Shown piece by piece: positions 12,038 to 21,691 of a stretch of DNA of 64,000 nucleotides. How positions within the stretch are numbered: the first letter of the stretch is position 1; each line of letters starts with the position of its first letter. A model generated the notes under the pieces. The model was given only the letters and a program-made list of their open reading frames with translations. It did not search any database and was not told the origin of the DNA. Origin of the DNA: PALSA-1003 sp963741315 (GTDB taxonomy: Bacteria > Pseudomonadota > Gammaproteobacteria > Burkholderiales > Casimicrobiaceae); NCBI GenBank assembly GCA_963741315.1, contig CAVUHK010000008.1:62001-126000 (forward strand). The letters run 5' to 3'. The translations under genes were made by a program, and so were the position numbers.

Positions 12038-14397
12038 GCCAGGGCTCCAGCAGTCGCCGCTGACGCCGGCGACGTGGCGGCGCGTTCTCGCGCTTCCACC
12101 ACGGCATGGAGAATGCGCTCCGGAGTCGCCGGCGCGTCGAGCCTGGGCGACACGGCGTAACCGACCGCACCCGCGATGGCATCCTTGAGCGCGTGAAACA
12201 CCGAGATGCCAAGCATCAACGGCGGCTCACCGACGGCCTTGGAGCGATAGACCGTATCCTCGACGTTGATACTGCGCTCGAGTATTCGCACGTTGAATTC
12301 CGGCGGCACGTCGCTGGCGACGGGTATCTTGTAGGTCGAAGGCGCATGCGTGGTCAGTTGCCCCTTGGCATTCCAGCACAGCTCTTCGGTGGTCAGCCAG
12401 CCGACGCCCTGGATGAATCCGCCCTCGATCTGACCCATGTCGATCGCCGGGTTCAGCGACTTGCCGACGTCGTGCAGGATGTCGACGCGCAACATCCGGT
12501 TTTCGCCGGTCAGCGTGTCGATGACCACCTCGGACACCGCCGCTCCATACGCGAAGTAGAAGAACGGGCGGCCGGTGAAGGTCTTGCGGTCGTAGTGAAT
12601 CTTCGGCGTCTTGTAGAACCCGCTGGCCGACAGCGATATGCGGGCGAACCACGCAAGGTGCACCAGCTCCTTGAACGACAGCGTCTGGTCGCCGACGCGT
12701 ACCTGGTTGCGCTGGAAGACGACTTGCGCGGGGTCGACGCCGAAACGCTCGGCGGCAAACGCGATCAACCGCTCCTTGATGGTGCGCGCCGCGGCCTGCG
12801 CCGCCTTGCCGTTGATATCGGTGCCCGACGAGGCGGCCGTCGCGGAGGCGTTGGGCACCTTGCTGGTGTCCGAGCCGGTGATGCGGACCGCGTCGATGTC
12901 GAGCTGCAACTCCTCGGCGACGACCTGCGCGACCTTGATGAACAGGCCCTGGCCCATCTCGGTGCCGCCGTGGTTGAGCTGCACCGTACCGTCCTTGTAG
13001 ACGTGCACCAGCGCGCCGGCCTGGTTGAGGTGGGTCGCGGTGAACGAAATGCCGAACTTGACCGGTGTCAGCGCGATACCGCGCTTGAGGATCGGGCTGG
13101 TGCGGTTCCACTCGCGAATCGCGGCACGGCGCCGCGCGTATTCGGAAGTTGCTTCGAGCTCGGCGACGATTTCCGCGATGCAATTGTCCTCGATCGTCTG
13201 CTGGTAATGCGTGACGTTGCGATCGGTCGTGCCGTAGAAATTGATCTTGCGCACCGCCAGCGGGTCGAGATCGAGGTGGCGCGCGATCTCGTCGATGACG
13301 CACTCGATGCCCATCATGCCCTGCGGGCCGCCGAAGCCACGGAACGCGGTGTTGGAGACCGTGTTCGTCTTGCAGCGGTACGAGACGATGTCGACGTTCT
13401 CGAGGTAGTAGCAGTTGTCGCTGTGGAACATCGCGCGGTCGTTGATCGAGCCCGACAGGTCCGCCGAGTAGCCGCAACGCCCGGCCAGGACGAAGTTGAC
13501 ACCCAGGATGCGGCCCTGCGCGTCGAAGCCCACGTCGTAGTCGGTGACGAAATCGTGGCGCTTGCCGGTGATGGTCATGTCGTCGTCGCGATCGACGCGC
13601 ATCTTGACCGCCTTGCCGGTCGCGCGCGCGAGCAATGCCGCAATGCAGGCGAACAGGCCGGGCTGCGATTCCTTGCCGCCGAAACCGCCGCCCATGCGCC
13701 GGCATTCGACGACGATGTCCTTTTGCGTCACACCCAGCGCATGCGCGACCTGGTGCTGCACTTCGCCCGGATGCTGGGTCGAGCTGTGCACCAGCATGGT
13801 GTTGTCTTCACGCGGAATCGCGTAGGCGATGTGGCCTTCGAGGTAGAACTGGTCCTGGCCGCCGATGGCAAGCCGGCCCTGCAAGCGATGCGGTGCGCCG
13901 GCAATCGCCGCGGCGGCGTCGCCGCGCTTCATGCGCTCGGTCGGGAGCACGAACGAGGCAGCGGCGACGGCCTCGGGCGCGGTGAGTATCGGCGGCAGAT
14001 CCTCGTATTCGATGCGCGCGAGCTTCGCGGCGCGGCGCGCCTGCTCGACCGTGTGCGCGGCCACCGCGAACACCGACTGGCCGTAGTACTGCACGACATC
14101 GGTCGCAAAGATGGGGTCGTCGGCGATGACCGGACCGTAGTCGTTCTTGCCCGGAATGTCGGCCGCGACCATGACCAGGACGACCCCTGGCGCCGCGCGC
14201 ACCGCGGACAGGTCGAGCGACACGATGCGCGCATGCGCCCGCTCGCTGGTGCCGATCGCGGCGTGCAGCGTACCGCGCAGCTCGGCGATGTCGTCGATGT
14301 AGGTCGCCGCGCCGCTGACGTGCAGGTGCGCGCTGTCGTGCGGGAGCGCCGCGCCGGCAACCACGTCATGCGGGTCGCGCTCGTGCATCGCGTTCAT
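12034..14397 (-). CDS. xdhB: xanthine dehydrogenase, molybdopterin-binding subunit
   Basis: 787 residues, the usual length of XdhB. It opens with HVSGAATYIDDI. Molybdopterin-contact regions include GGGFGGKE and AFRGFGGPQGM, and the late VGWLTTEEL carries the expected catalytic glutamate. Together with XdhA it oxidises hypoxanthine to xanthine and xanthine to urate. Its start overlaps the xdhA stop (ATGA) and its stop overlaps the xdhC start, so the subunits and chaperone are made together. Confidence 0.95.
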   Translation of the reverse strand: MNAMHERDPHDVVAGAALPHDSAHLHVSGAATYIDDIAELRGTLHAAIGTSERAHARIVSLDLSAVRAAPGVVLVMVAADIPGKNDYGPVIADDPIFATDVVQYYGQSVFAVAAHTVEQARRAAKLARIEYEDLPPILTAPEAVAAASFVLPTERMKRGDAAAAIAGAPHRLQGRLAIGGQDQFYLEGHIAYAIPREDNTMLVHSSTQHPGEVQHQVAHALGVTQKDIVVECRRMGGGFGGKESQPGLFACIAALLARATGKAVKMRVDRDDDMTITGKRHDFVTDYDVGFDAQGRILGVNFVLAGRCGYSADLSGSINDRAMFHSDNCYYLENVDIVSYRCKTNTVSNTAFRGFGGPQGMMGIECVIDEIARHLDLDPLAVRKINFYGTTDRNVTHYQQTIEDNCIAEIVAELEATSEYARRRAAIREWNRTSPILKRGIALTPVKFGISFTATHLNQAGALVHVYKDGTVQLNHGGTEMGQGLFIKVAQVVAEELQLDIDAVRITGSDTSKVPNASATAASSGTDINGKAAQAAARTIKERLIAFAAERFGVDPAQVVFQRNQVRVGDQTLSFKELVHLAWFARISLSASGFYKTPKIHYDRKTFTGRPFFYFAYGAAVSEVVIDTLTGENRMLRVDILHDVGKSLNPAIDMGQIEGGFIQGVGWLTTEELCWNAKGQLTTHAPSTYKIPVASDVPPEFNVRILERSINVEDTVYRSKAVGEPPLMLGISVFHALKDAIAGAVGYAVSPRLDAPATPERILHAVVEARERAATSPASAATAGALA

Positions 14398-15860
14398 GGC
14401 ATCAGCTCGACGACGTACGTCGCCACGTCAGACGTGGTGGACTCGACGTAGAAGCGCTGCAGCAGGTTGCGTGAAACGAGCTTGCGGTAGGCGGCGCTGG
14501 CGCGCATGTCGTCGATGGGCGCGTAGTCGCGATCGAGCGCGGCCATCGCAGCATGCAGGGTCGTTTCGTTCCACTTGGCGCCAGAGAGCGAAGCTTCGCA
14601 CTGTGTGGCGCGCCGCGGCGTCGCGGCGACGCCGCCGAACGCCACGCGCGCGTCGGCGATCGTTCCCTTGCGCAGGGTCAGCCGAAAGGCAGCGCAGACG
14701 GCCGCGATGTCCTGGTCGAAGCGCTTGGAGATCTTGTAGGTACGAAATACGCTGTCTGCGGCCGGCAGCGGAATGCGCATGCCGGCCACGAATTCGCCCG
14801 CCACCAACGCTGTCTTTTGGTACGCAATGTACAGGTCCTCGAGCGCGATCTCGCGCGTCGTCGTGCCCTTGCGCAGCAAGACCGATGTGCCCAACGCGAT
14901 CAGCGGCGGCATCGAATCGCCGATCGGCGACCCGTTGGCGATGTTGCCGCCCAGCGTTCCGGCGTTGCGGATCGGCGGCGACGCGAAGCGGCGCAGGAGT
15001 TCTGCGAATTCCGGATACACAGCGACGATGGCATCGGTAGCGTCGGTGAGCGACGCGCCAGCGCCTATCTCCAGGTGCGTAGGGGTGCGCGCGATGCGCT
15101 TCATTTCAGCGACATTGCCGACGTAGATCAGCGCGGGCAGATCGCGGTGCTGCTTGGTGACCCATAGACCGACGTCGGTGCCCCCGGCGAGGATTCGCGC
15201 TTCGGGGTGCGCAAGTCGCGCGGCGGCCAACTCGTCCTGCGTCGTCGGCGCGCAGTAGTAGCGATCGGCGGACGTAAACTCCAGCGCGGGCTGGCCCGCC
15301 AGCGATTGCAGCTGCGCGCGCAATTCCGACAACGATTCGCGCGCAGGCGCGGCGCGGAACATCGCTTCGGCCGCATCGACGATCGGCCGGTATCCGGTGC
15401 AGCGGCAGAGGTTGCCGGCCAGCGCGTCGTTGATCTCGGTGCGCGTCGGCGCATGCGCCTGCTGATAGATCGCAAAGAGCGACATCACGAAGCCGGGGGT
15501 GCAAAAACCGCATTGCGACGCGTGCGCGTCGACCATTGCTTGCTGCACCGGGTGCAGGCTGCCGTCGGGACGTTTGAGGCTCTCGACGGTGAACAGCGCC
15601 TTGCCGTCGAGCGTGGGCAGAAACTGGATGCACGAGTTCATCGCGCGGCAGCGCACGGTTTCGTCGTTCAGCTCGGCAACGACGACGGTGCACGCGCCGC
15701 AGTCGCCTTCGGCGCAGCCTTCCTTGGTGCCGGTGCGAACCAGGTCTTCGCGCAGGTATTGGAGCACGGTGCGCGTCGGATCGTCGGGCGCAACCGTCAT
15801 CACCTTTCCATCCAGCAGAAAGCGGATCGGCCGGTACGCGTTCGCTTCGACTGCGCCCAT
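14394..15860 (-). CDS. xdhA: xanthine dehydrogenase, small subunit (2Fe-2S and FAD)
   Basis: 488 residues. Two 2Fe-2S clusters are marked by GCAEGDCGACTVV...CIQF and by CGFCTPGF...CRCTGYRP. The FAD domain has ILAGGTDVGLWV and GGNIANGSPIGDS. Electrons pass from the molybdenum site in XdhB through these centres to FAD and NAD+. I chose ATG 15860 because GGAGAG lies about eight bases upstream; an in-frame ATG at 15908 lacks a site and lengthens the protein without family similarity. First gene of the purine operon, divergent from the hydratase gene across about 230 bases. Confidence 0.94.
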   Translation of the reverse strand: MGAVEANAYRPIRFLLDGKVMTVAPDDPTRTVLQYLREDLVRTGTKEGCAEGDCGACTVVVAELNDETVRCRAMNSCIQFLPTLDGKALFTVESLKRPDGSLHPVQQAMVDAHASQCGFCTPGFVMSLFAIYQQAHAPTRTEINDALAGNLCRCTGYRPIVDAAEAMFRAAPARESLSELRAQLQSLAGQPALEFTSADRYYCAPTTQDELAAARLAHPEARILAGGTDVGLWVTKQHRDLPALIYVGNVAEMKRIARTPTHLEIGAGASLTDATDAIVAVYPEFAELLRRFASPPIRNAGTLGGNIANGSPIGDSMPPLIALGTSVLLRKGTTTREIALEDLYIAYQKTALVAGEFVAGMRIPLPAADSVFRTYKISKRFDQDIAAVCAAFRLTLRKGTIADARVAFGGVAATPRRATQCEASLSGAKWNETTLHAAMAALDRDYAPIDDMRASAAYRKLVSRNLLQRFYVESTTSDVATYVVELMP

Positions 15861-16091
15861 GCTGAAGTCTCTCCGGAAACGCGATCGATAGTCGCCGATC
15901 GCGTGCATTCACTCGCCATGCCGCACCGCACAATCTTACCGCAGTGTCTCGGACCTGTCTTGCCGCGGCGGCGATTGCTCCATGCTTTGCCGATTGATCC
16001 TTGAAGCGCTTCTGCGCGCTCGCGGCGCCACGCCGACGCATGCCGACAAGCCAGTTTACAACCTGCGCGTGCGCGCCTAGCATCGGTTCGA

Positions 16092-16899
16092 ATGAACTCG
16101 CAGGATATCGCCAACGAAGTCGTCGCCGCGCTCGGCAGTAGCGTGTAGAATCGCGCCGTTTTCGGCGCGCGTCGAAGGTTTTGACCTCGACGCCGCCTAT
16201 CGCATCGCCGCCGAAGTCCGTGCATTGCGCATCACGCGCGGAGAGCGCCCGATCGGCCGCAAGATCGGCTTTACCAACCGCACGATCTGGGCCGAGTACG
16301 GCGTGTGGGCCCCGATCTGGGGCTATGTCTACGACAGTACCGTTCGCAACCTGCCGACCGGCAGCGGCGAGTTACGGCTTGCAACGCTGGCCGAACCCAG
16401 GATCGAACCGGAAATCGTGTTCGGCCTTCGCGCCGCGCCGGCACCCGGCATGGACGATGCGGCGATACTCGACTGCATCGAGTGGGTGGCGCACGGTTTC
16501 GAGATCGTGCAGTCGATCTACCCTGAATGGAAATTCGCGGCGGCCGATACCGTCGCGGCATTCGGCTTGCACGGAGCGCTGCTGATCGGCCCGCGCCACG
16601 ATGTCGCCTCACGGCGCAACGAGTGGCTTGCAACCCTGGGCTCGTTCGACATCGACCTGCTGTGCGAGGGCAAGGTCATGGATCGAGGGCGCGCGGCGCA
16701 TGTGCTCGATGGCCCGCTTTCGACCTTGCGCCATGTCGTGGCCGTGCTCGCGCGTGACCCGATCAATCCGCCGCTCGCCACTGGCGAAATCGTCACCACC
16801 GGAACACTCACCCGTGCCCTGCCGATAACACCCGGCCAGACGTGGACGACCGCGTTGCGCGGTGTTGCGCTGGCCGGACTGAGCGTGCGCTTTTTCTAA
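16092..16899 (+). CDS. 2-keto-4-pentenoate hydratase / FAH-superfamily enzyme, one frameshift
   Basis: The intact part from about 16150 encodes IAPFSAR, then GERPIGRKIGFTNRTIW, EPRIEPEIVFGL and the C-terminal PITPGQTW region, the pattern of 2-hydroxypenta-2,4-dienoate hydratases and oxalocrotonate decarboxylases. An ATG at 16092 opens MNSQDIANEVVAALGSS, the normal N-terminus, but meets TAG at 16146. Dropping one base near 16145 joins the two into about 268 residues, the family's usual length. As written, only a shorter protein from a TTG at 16225 could be made. Substrate is not determined; no meta-cleavage genes are adjacent. Confidence 0.78.
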
Positions 16900-17003
16900 G
16901 GGGTGGAGGACGGGCGTCCTCGCGCGGCGGCCTCTTTGTGCCGCCAGGGCATGCGCGAGGCGTCGGCGTGTCGGCCGCAGCCGTCACTCGCTTTGGCGTC
17001 GAT

Positions 17004-17023
17004 CCCCGCGCTATTGCGCGGGG
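17004..17023. terminator. perfect inverted repeat between convergent genes
   Basis: CCCCGCGC-TATT-GCGCGGGG forms an 8-base-pair hairpin with a four-base loop, between the 3' ends of the hydratase gene and the DUF1993 gene. No T run follows on either strand, so a bidirectional terminator or transcript-stabilising hairpin is only likely from position. A second hairpin, GGCGGC/GCCGCC, lies near 16925-16945. Confidence 0.4.
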
Positions 17024-17047
17024 CCCCTCGCCGCGTAGCTCGGACGG

Positions 17048-17557
17048 CTAGTCCAGCGCCCCGATGAAATCGCCCTTGCCGAGTTCGATTCCGCAATGGC
17101 GAAGGATGGCGTAGCCGGTCGTGGTGTGAAACCAGAAATTCGGCAGCGCGTATTGCATCAGGAAATTGATGCCGGTGAAGGTCTTCGGCTGGCCGCGCAC
17201 GGGGCGCACGATCTCGCGCGCTTCCGAGCCATCGATCGCCGACGCCTTGAGCGTGCGCACGTATTCGATGGTGCGATCGACGCGCGCGATAAGTTCGGCA
17301 AACGATTTTTCGTTGTCCTCGAATGCGGGCGGCTCGACGCCCGAAAGGCGCGCGCTTGTGCCGCGCGCGAAGTCCGACGCGATCTGCACCTGCTTGGTGA
17401 ACGGCAGCATGTCCGGGTAGAGGCGGGCATTGAGCAGCACCGACTCGTCGATCTTCTTGGCCTGCGCGTGCGCGGCGGCCTTCTGCAACATCGCCTTGGT
17501 GTTGGTCAGCGCGCGAATGAATACCGGCACCGACGCCTGGTACATGGAAATCGTCAT
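17048..17557 (-). CDS. DUF1993-family protein
   Basis: 169 residues. The start at ATG 17557 has GGAGAAA upstream. The sequence matches the DUF1993 pattern: MYQASVPVFIRALTN at the N-terminus, LYPDMLPFTKQVQ, and a NFWFHTTTGYAILRHCG segment near the end, with a PKTFTG motif before it. The fold is expected to be a DinB/YfiT-like helical bundle. No catalytic role is established for the family. The gene converges on the hydratase gene and diverges from the membrane cyclase. Confidence 0.82.
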   Translation of the reverse strand: MTISMYQASVPVFIRALTNTKAMLQKAAAHAQAKKIDESVLLNARLYPDMLPFTKQVQIASDFARGTSARLSGVEPPAFEDNEKSFAELIARVDRTIEYVRTLKASAIDGSEAREIVRPVRGQPKTFTGINFLMQYALPNFWFHTTTGYAILRHCGIELGKGDFIGALD

Positions 17558-17744
17558 GATCGTTTCTCCTTGGGGACGGGCATTGTAGCAAGGTGGCGCG
17601 ACCTGCGGCGGCGTCCCGCGACGGTTTCCGGTAGCCGCGGCTTTGGCATACACTGGCGGGCGGCTCGCCGACGACGGCCAGCGGTCGTGCGACGAGCCGC
17701 AGGTTGGCGACTGCGTGATCGCACGCGCCGCACTGGAGTCCGAT

Positions 17745-19184
17745 ATGCAGAACGATTCGGCTGCCCCCGGCAAGGAATCCTCGCCGATCGAACGCCGCCT
17801 GGCGACGATCCTGATGGCCGACGTGTACGGCTACAGCAAGATGATGGGCGAGGACGAGGAACGCACGGTGCGCATTTTCCGTGGCCACCGCGCCGTGTTC
17901 GACGAATTGTTGCTGGCCCATCGAGGACGCATCTTCAACACCGCCGGCGACGCCGTCCTCGCCGAGTTTCCCAGCGCGGTCGAGGCAGTGCGCGCCGCCA
18001 CCGAAATCCAGGCCGCGCTGCGCACCCGCAACGAGCAGCTGCCCGAGGCGCAACGGATGTGGTTTCGCATCGGCATCAACCTGGGTGACGTGATCGTGCA
18101 GGGCGACGACCTGCTCGGCGACGGGGTCAACGTCGCCGCGCGCATCCAGACCGTCGCCGAGCCGGGTGGGGTATGCATCTCCGGCAGTGTCTACGACCAG
18201 ATACAGAACAAGCTGACGCTGCAGATTCGGCAGCTCGGCGAAAAGACGTTCAAGAACATCGCGCAGCCGGTGCGCACGTTCTCGATCAGCGATGACGGCA
18301 GCGTGGTGTCGGGGGCACGCTGGCGCGCTTCACGCAAAGGGCCCTTCGCGATCGCGGCGGGCGTCGTCGCTGCAGTGGTGGCAATCGGCGCCGCGGGCTA
18401 CTGGTGGTATCAGGACCACGACGCACAGGTCGCCGAACAGGCCCGGGTGGCGCGCCTGGCCGAAGCGCAACGCAAGGCCGAGGTGGACAAAGTCGCGGCC
18501 GAGGCGGCTGCCAAAGAGTCGCAGCTGCAGGCGCAATTGCAATCGGCGAAGGATGCGCTGACGCAAGCCGAGGCGAGCAAGCGCAAGGCGGAGGGCGATC
18601 GCGCCGCGGCCGAAGCGGCGCAGCGCGAGGCGAAGATGCAGGCGGAACTCAAGGCAACCAAGGACGCGCTGCAGAAGGCGTCCGACGCCGAGAAGAAGGC
18701 CGAAGAGGCGCGCGTTGCGGCGGCCGCCGCGCTGCAAGCCAGCGAGGCGGCAACTGCCAAGGCGAGCGAGAAGGGGCGCAACGCAGCGACGACGAAGGGC
18801 GCGGCGAACGAGCGGCCGGCGACGGCTTCGGGTACGCCTGCGCGCGTTGCCGCCAAGGGAGTCGATCGCTTCGACGGTTCGTATCTCGGTCGCATGTGCA
18901 CGATCAACGCCGATGGCTCGTCTCGTTGCTGGCCGGTCACGATCAACTTGCAGCATGGAGCGGTAACCGCGGAGTGGGTCAATCGCATCAGCAGCCAGCC
19001 TTCGCACGCAAAGGGCACGATGGCCACGGACGGCACGGTCAAGTTGGCGATCGACGGCTTCACGAGCAAGGGACAGGCGTTGGGGGGCGAAGTGACCGGC
19101 ACCGTCGTCGACAACAAGTTGACGGTATCGGGCAACTGGAGCAATGGGCTGCCGGTTCACGCAACGTGGTTGCTGGGACACTAG
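17745..19184 (+). CDS. class III adenylate/guanylate cyclase with membrane segment, coiled coil and C-terminal domain
   Basis: 479 residues from ATG 17745 (GGAG six bases upstream). The N-terminal cyclase domain has both metal aspartates, Asp26 (LMADVYGYS) and Asp69 (GDAVLAEF), and the transition-state Asn129/Arg133 of GVNVAAR, so it should be active. A single membrane segment (about 200-222) follows, then an Ala/Glu/Lys-rich coiled coil (about 225-390) and a compact domain of about 75 residues ending in HATWLLGH. With the cyclase in the cytoplasm, the coiled coil and end domain would be periplasmic. Base specificity (ATP or GTP) is not clear. Confidence 0.87.
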   Translation: MQNDSAAPGKESSPIERRLATILMADVYGYSKMMGEDEERTVRIFRGHRAVFDELLLAHRGRIFNTAGDAVLAEFPSAVEAVRAATEIQAALRTRNEQLPEAQRMWFRIGINLGDVIVQGDDLLGDGVNVAARIQTVAEPGGVCISGSVYDQIQNKLTLQIRQLGEKTFKNIAQPVRTFSISDDGSVVSGARWRASRKGPFAIAAGVVAAVVAIGAAGYWWYQDHDAQVAEQARVARLAEAQRKAEVDKVAAEAAAKESQLQAQLQSAKDALTQAEASKRKAEGDRAAAEAAQREAKMQAELKATKDALQKASDAEKKAEEARVAAAAALQASEAATAKASEKGRNAATTKGAANERPATASGTPARVAAKGVDRFDGSYLGRMCTINADGSSRCWPVTINLQHGAVTAEWVNRISSQPSHAKGTMATDGTVKLAIDGFTSKGQALGGEVTGTVVDNKLTVSGNWSNGLPVHATWLLGH

Positions 19185-19228
19185 CGCGCGAAGCGCATCT
19201 ATGAATTGTCGAGCACATCGGAGTGAGC

Positions 19229-19708
19229 ATGACTGACGCAGGATCGAACAAGTGGCGATTGCACGGCGTGCGCGTGGTCCACGCCAACGAACTCGATACC
19301 AACACGCCGCAGACGCCGGGGATGAATCGCGCCGCGGCGATCACCGCCGCGCGCGCCGGCGCCGAGAAACTCTGGGCGGGTACCGTCGTCATCCACCCGA
19401 AGGCGAAGACCGGCGCGCATCACCACGGCCCGGTCGAGAGCGTTATCTACGTCGTCAGCGGCAAGGCGCGCATGAAATGGGGTGAGCGGCTGGAATACAC
19501 CGCCGAAGCCGGGCCGGGCGATTTCATCTACATTCCGCCCTTCGTGCCGCACCAGGAAATCAATGCCAACGACGATGCGCCGCTGTCCTGCGTGCTGGTG
19601 CGCAGCGGGCAGGAACCGGTGGTCGTCAACCTCGATCTGCCCAACGTCGAGCCCAATCCCGAGTCGGTGCACTGGGTCGACAACATCCATCCGTTGCCGA
19701 AGACCTGA
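19229..19708 (+). CDS. cupin-domain protein
   Basis: 159 residues, one cupin barrel. The first metal-site motif is seen as TGAHHHGPVESVIYVVSG and the second as PGDFIYIPPFVPHQE. ATG 19229 has GGAG five bases upstream; a GTG two codons earlier overlaps that site. There is no signal peptide. Small single-domain cupins include isomerases, dioxygenases and sugar-binding proteins, and I cannot assign a reaction. It sits 44 bases after the membrane cyclase gene and converges tightly on the cyclase-FHA gene. Confidence 0.85.
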   Translation: MTDAGSNKWRLHGVRVVHANELDTNTPQTPGMNRAAAITAARAGAEKLWAGTVVIHPKAKTGAHHHGPVESVIYVVSGKARMKWGERLEYTAEAGPGDFIYIPPFVPHQEINANDDAPLSCVLVRSGQEPVVVNLDLPNVEPNPESVHWVDNIHPLPKT

Positions 19709-19718
19709 CCGACGCTAA

Positions 19719-20603
19719 CTAATCGCAGGAAAAACCCAAAAACTCGGTCGGGTCGTCCTGATGCGCGTGGCCGAAGGCGATCCGGCCCTTGCCGCGCAGC
19801 ACCAGCTCCTCGCGGCGCAGCGCGATCTCGGCCTCGCCTTCGACGGTGACGTAGGTGCCGTTGGAGCTGTGATCGATGAGCACGAACTTGTCGCGCCGGC
19901 GTTCGATGCGTGCATGCAGGCGCGACGCCTTGCGGTCGGCGACTGCGATGTCGTTCTGCTGGTCGCGGCCCATGGTCAGCACCGAATGCGCCGCGCCCAG
20001 CTCGATGTCGCGCGTACCGTGCTGGAGTTTCACACGGGCCGCCGCGACGGCCTTGCGCGGCGACATCATGGTGAGCTCGTCCTCGGACTCCTGCCAGATG
20101 AGCTCGAAGATGCCGATATCCTGTTCCTTGCCCTTGAGCGTGTGCGCGTCCTGGTCGCGCGTGCGCTGCTTCATCGCCGGCGCGAGTTCGCCGACGGTGT
20201 GCGCCGAGGTGAAGACCTGGCCGCCCTTGGCGAAGGCAGCCAGCCGCGCCGCGACGTTGACCGCGTCGCCGAACACGTCGCCACCGTCCTCGATCACGGG
20301 GCCCGCGTGAAACCCGACGTGCATCGCGATGGGCGAGCCCTGGCTGGTGCGCTGCTTGGCCATGTTGAGCTGGATTTCGATCGCGGCCTGCGCCGCGAGG
20401 TCAGCCGTCGGGAAGGCAGCCATGACTTCGTCGCCGATGGTCTTGATGACCCGCCCGCCACCGTCGTCGCACACCCGCTTGACGATGCCGAGGCAGCGGT
20501 CGATCGTCACCTGCGCGACCGCATTGCCCAGCTGCTCGTAGAGCTTGGTGCTGGCGGTGATGTCGGCGAACAGGATGGCAAGATTGCGGCTGGAAGGACT
20601 CAT
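19719..20603 (-). CDS. class III nucleotide cyclase fused to an FHA domain
   Basis: 294 residues from ATG 20603. The cyclase domain (about 5-170) keeps both metal aspartates, Asp14 (LFADITAST) and Asp58 (IGDEVMAAF), and Asn117/Arg120 of VNVAAR. The C-terminal FHA domain (about 190-290) has the phosphothreonine-contact residues: the Arg of MGRDQQND, SRLHAR and SSNGTYV. FHA domains bind phosphothreonine on partner proteins, so this cyclase is probably steered by a Ser/Thr kinase; one lies 2 kb away. No membrane segment is seen. A TTG at 20630 is a weaker alternative start. Confidence 0.9.
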   Translation of the reverse strand: MSPSSRNLAILFADITASTKLYEQLGNAVAQVTIDRCLGIVKRVCDDGGGRVIKTIGDEVMAAFPTADLAAQAAIEIQLNMAKQRTSQGSPIAMHVGFHAGPVIEDGGDVFGDAVNVAARLAAFAKGGQVFTSAHTVGELAPAMKQRTRDQDAHTLKGKEQDIGIFELIWQESEDELTMMSPRKAVAAARVKLQHGTRDIELGAAHSVLTMGRDQQNDIAVADRKASRLHARIERRRDKFVLIDHSSNGTYVTVEGEAEIALRREELVLRGKGRIAFGHAHQDDPTEFLGFSCD

Positions 20604-20766
20604 GCGCGGAGGCTTGGCGATTTCGCACAAGTATAAGGCATGCCGCGCGCCGGGGCGCGGGCGCGCCCGGAATGCGAGTATTCACATTGACTTGAAGGGG
20701 GGTGCAGCCTAGTATCAATCACTCTGCGCCGACTTGCGAGTCGTCGTGCTGCGAGACCATCGGAAT

Positions 20767-21672
20767 ATGCTCATAAAGTGGTTTTTTGCCGGATGTTGCG
20801 CTCTTTTGGCGTCGCTGCCATGTTTTGGCGCGGATGTCGGCACCCTCACGCTCATCGATGGCAAGGCGCGGATGCTGCGCGGCACTGCCTGGTACGGCGT
20901 CGTCGAAGGAGTCCGCATTCGTGAAGGCGACGTTGTCGACGCCCCCGAAAAGACCCAGTTTCAGGTCGAATTGACCGATGGCGGCGTACTCAGCCTGATC
21001 GGACCCGGAGCGCTTTATGTCGTTTCTGCGACTCCGGGCGACGCCAAGTCGCGCCCCCTCGACGAGTTCTGGGTCACCCGCGGCTGGCTCAAGTTCGACA
21101 CCAAGGCACCGGGCTCGCGGCTGCGCATCCGCTCGGGGCCGGGAACGGTGACCGTCGGCGAAGGCGCCGCGGTGGTGCGCATCGGCAGCGACACTTTCGA
21201 AGTCTTCGTCGAAACCGGTGCCGCGCGGGTCGCCGACGGCCCCGGCGGCGAGATCAAGGCGACTGGCTTTACCAGCCGCACCGCAGGCAAGCCCTTCGTG
21301 TCGGCGGAACGCGCGCCGGCGGCGTTTATCGCGGTGTTGCCCCGCGATTTCATGGATCCGCTGCCGCTTCGGGCGGCGCGCTTCGCGACCCCGCGGGAAC
21401 CGGTGCTCGAACGCGAAGCGAGCTATGCCGAGGTGCAGTCGTGGCTCAACGGGCCGTATAAAGCGGCGTTCGCCAGGCGCTTCGACGCGAAATTGAACGA
21501 CCCCGCGTTCAAGCCCGCAGGCGACGCCGTTGGCAAGGCGGCGCCGGAAGCCGTGCCGGCGGTCGCGAAGCCGGCGACGGCCGCGCCCGTTGCGAAGGTC
21601 GAGCCGGCGAAGGAGGAGAAGAAGGAACCCGAGCGGACGTGGCGGTGGCCGTGGGAAAAGGCCGGCAAATAG
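20767..21672 (+). CDS. FecR-domain periplasmic protein
   Basis: 301 residues. A signal peptide with a CFG/AD-type cleavage site near residue 21 precedes a FecR-like domain (GTLTLIDGKARMLRG..., LSLIGPGALYVV). The tail is rich in Ala, Pro, Lys and Glu and ends WRWPWEKAGK. FecR domains occur in signalling adaptors at the inner membrane or periplasm, but no sigma factor or TonB receptor is present here. It lies 19 bases before the haem/HAMP gene and starts the operon that ends with the kinase, so it may be the periplasmic arm of that system. Confidence 0.8.
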   Translation: MLIKWFFAGCCALLASLPCFGADVGTLTLIDGKARMLRGTAWYGVVEGVRIREGDVVDAPEKTQFQVELTDGGVLSLIGPGALYVVSATPGDAKSRPLDEFWVTRGWLKFDTKAPGSRLRIRSGPGTVTVGEGAAVVRIGSDTFEVFVETGAARVADGPGGEIKATGFTSRTAGKPFVSAERAPAAFIAVLPRDFMDPLPLRAARFATPREPVLEREASYAEVQSWLNGPYKAAFARRFDAKLNDPAFKPAGDAVGKAAPEAVPAVAKPATAAPVAKVEPAKEEKKEPERTWRWPWEKAGK

Positions 21673-21691
21673 TCGTACAACCGGAGCACCT

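Noticed and set aside
12106..14451. Plus-strand open frame of about 780 codons antisense to xdhB
   Set aside because: Shadow of xdhB, whose full-length conserved protein is on the minus strand.
16900..17047. Small gene or tRNA in the gap between the hydratase and DUF1993 genes
   Set aside because: Only hairpins are seen; no cloverleaf and no reading frame with a start and ribosome site.
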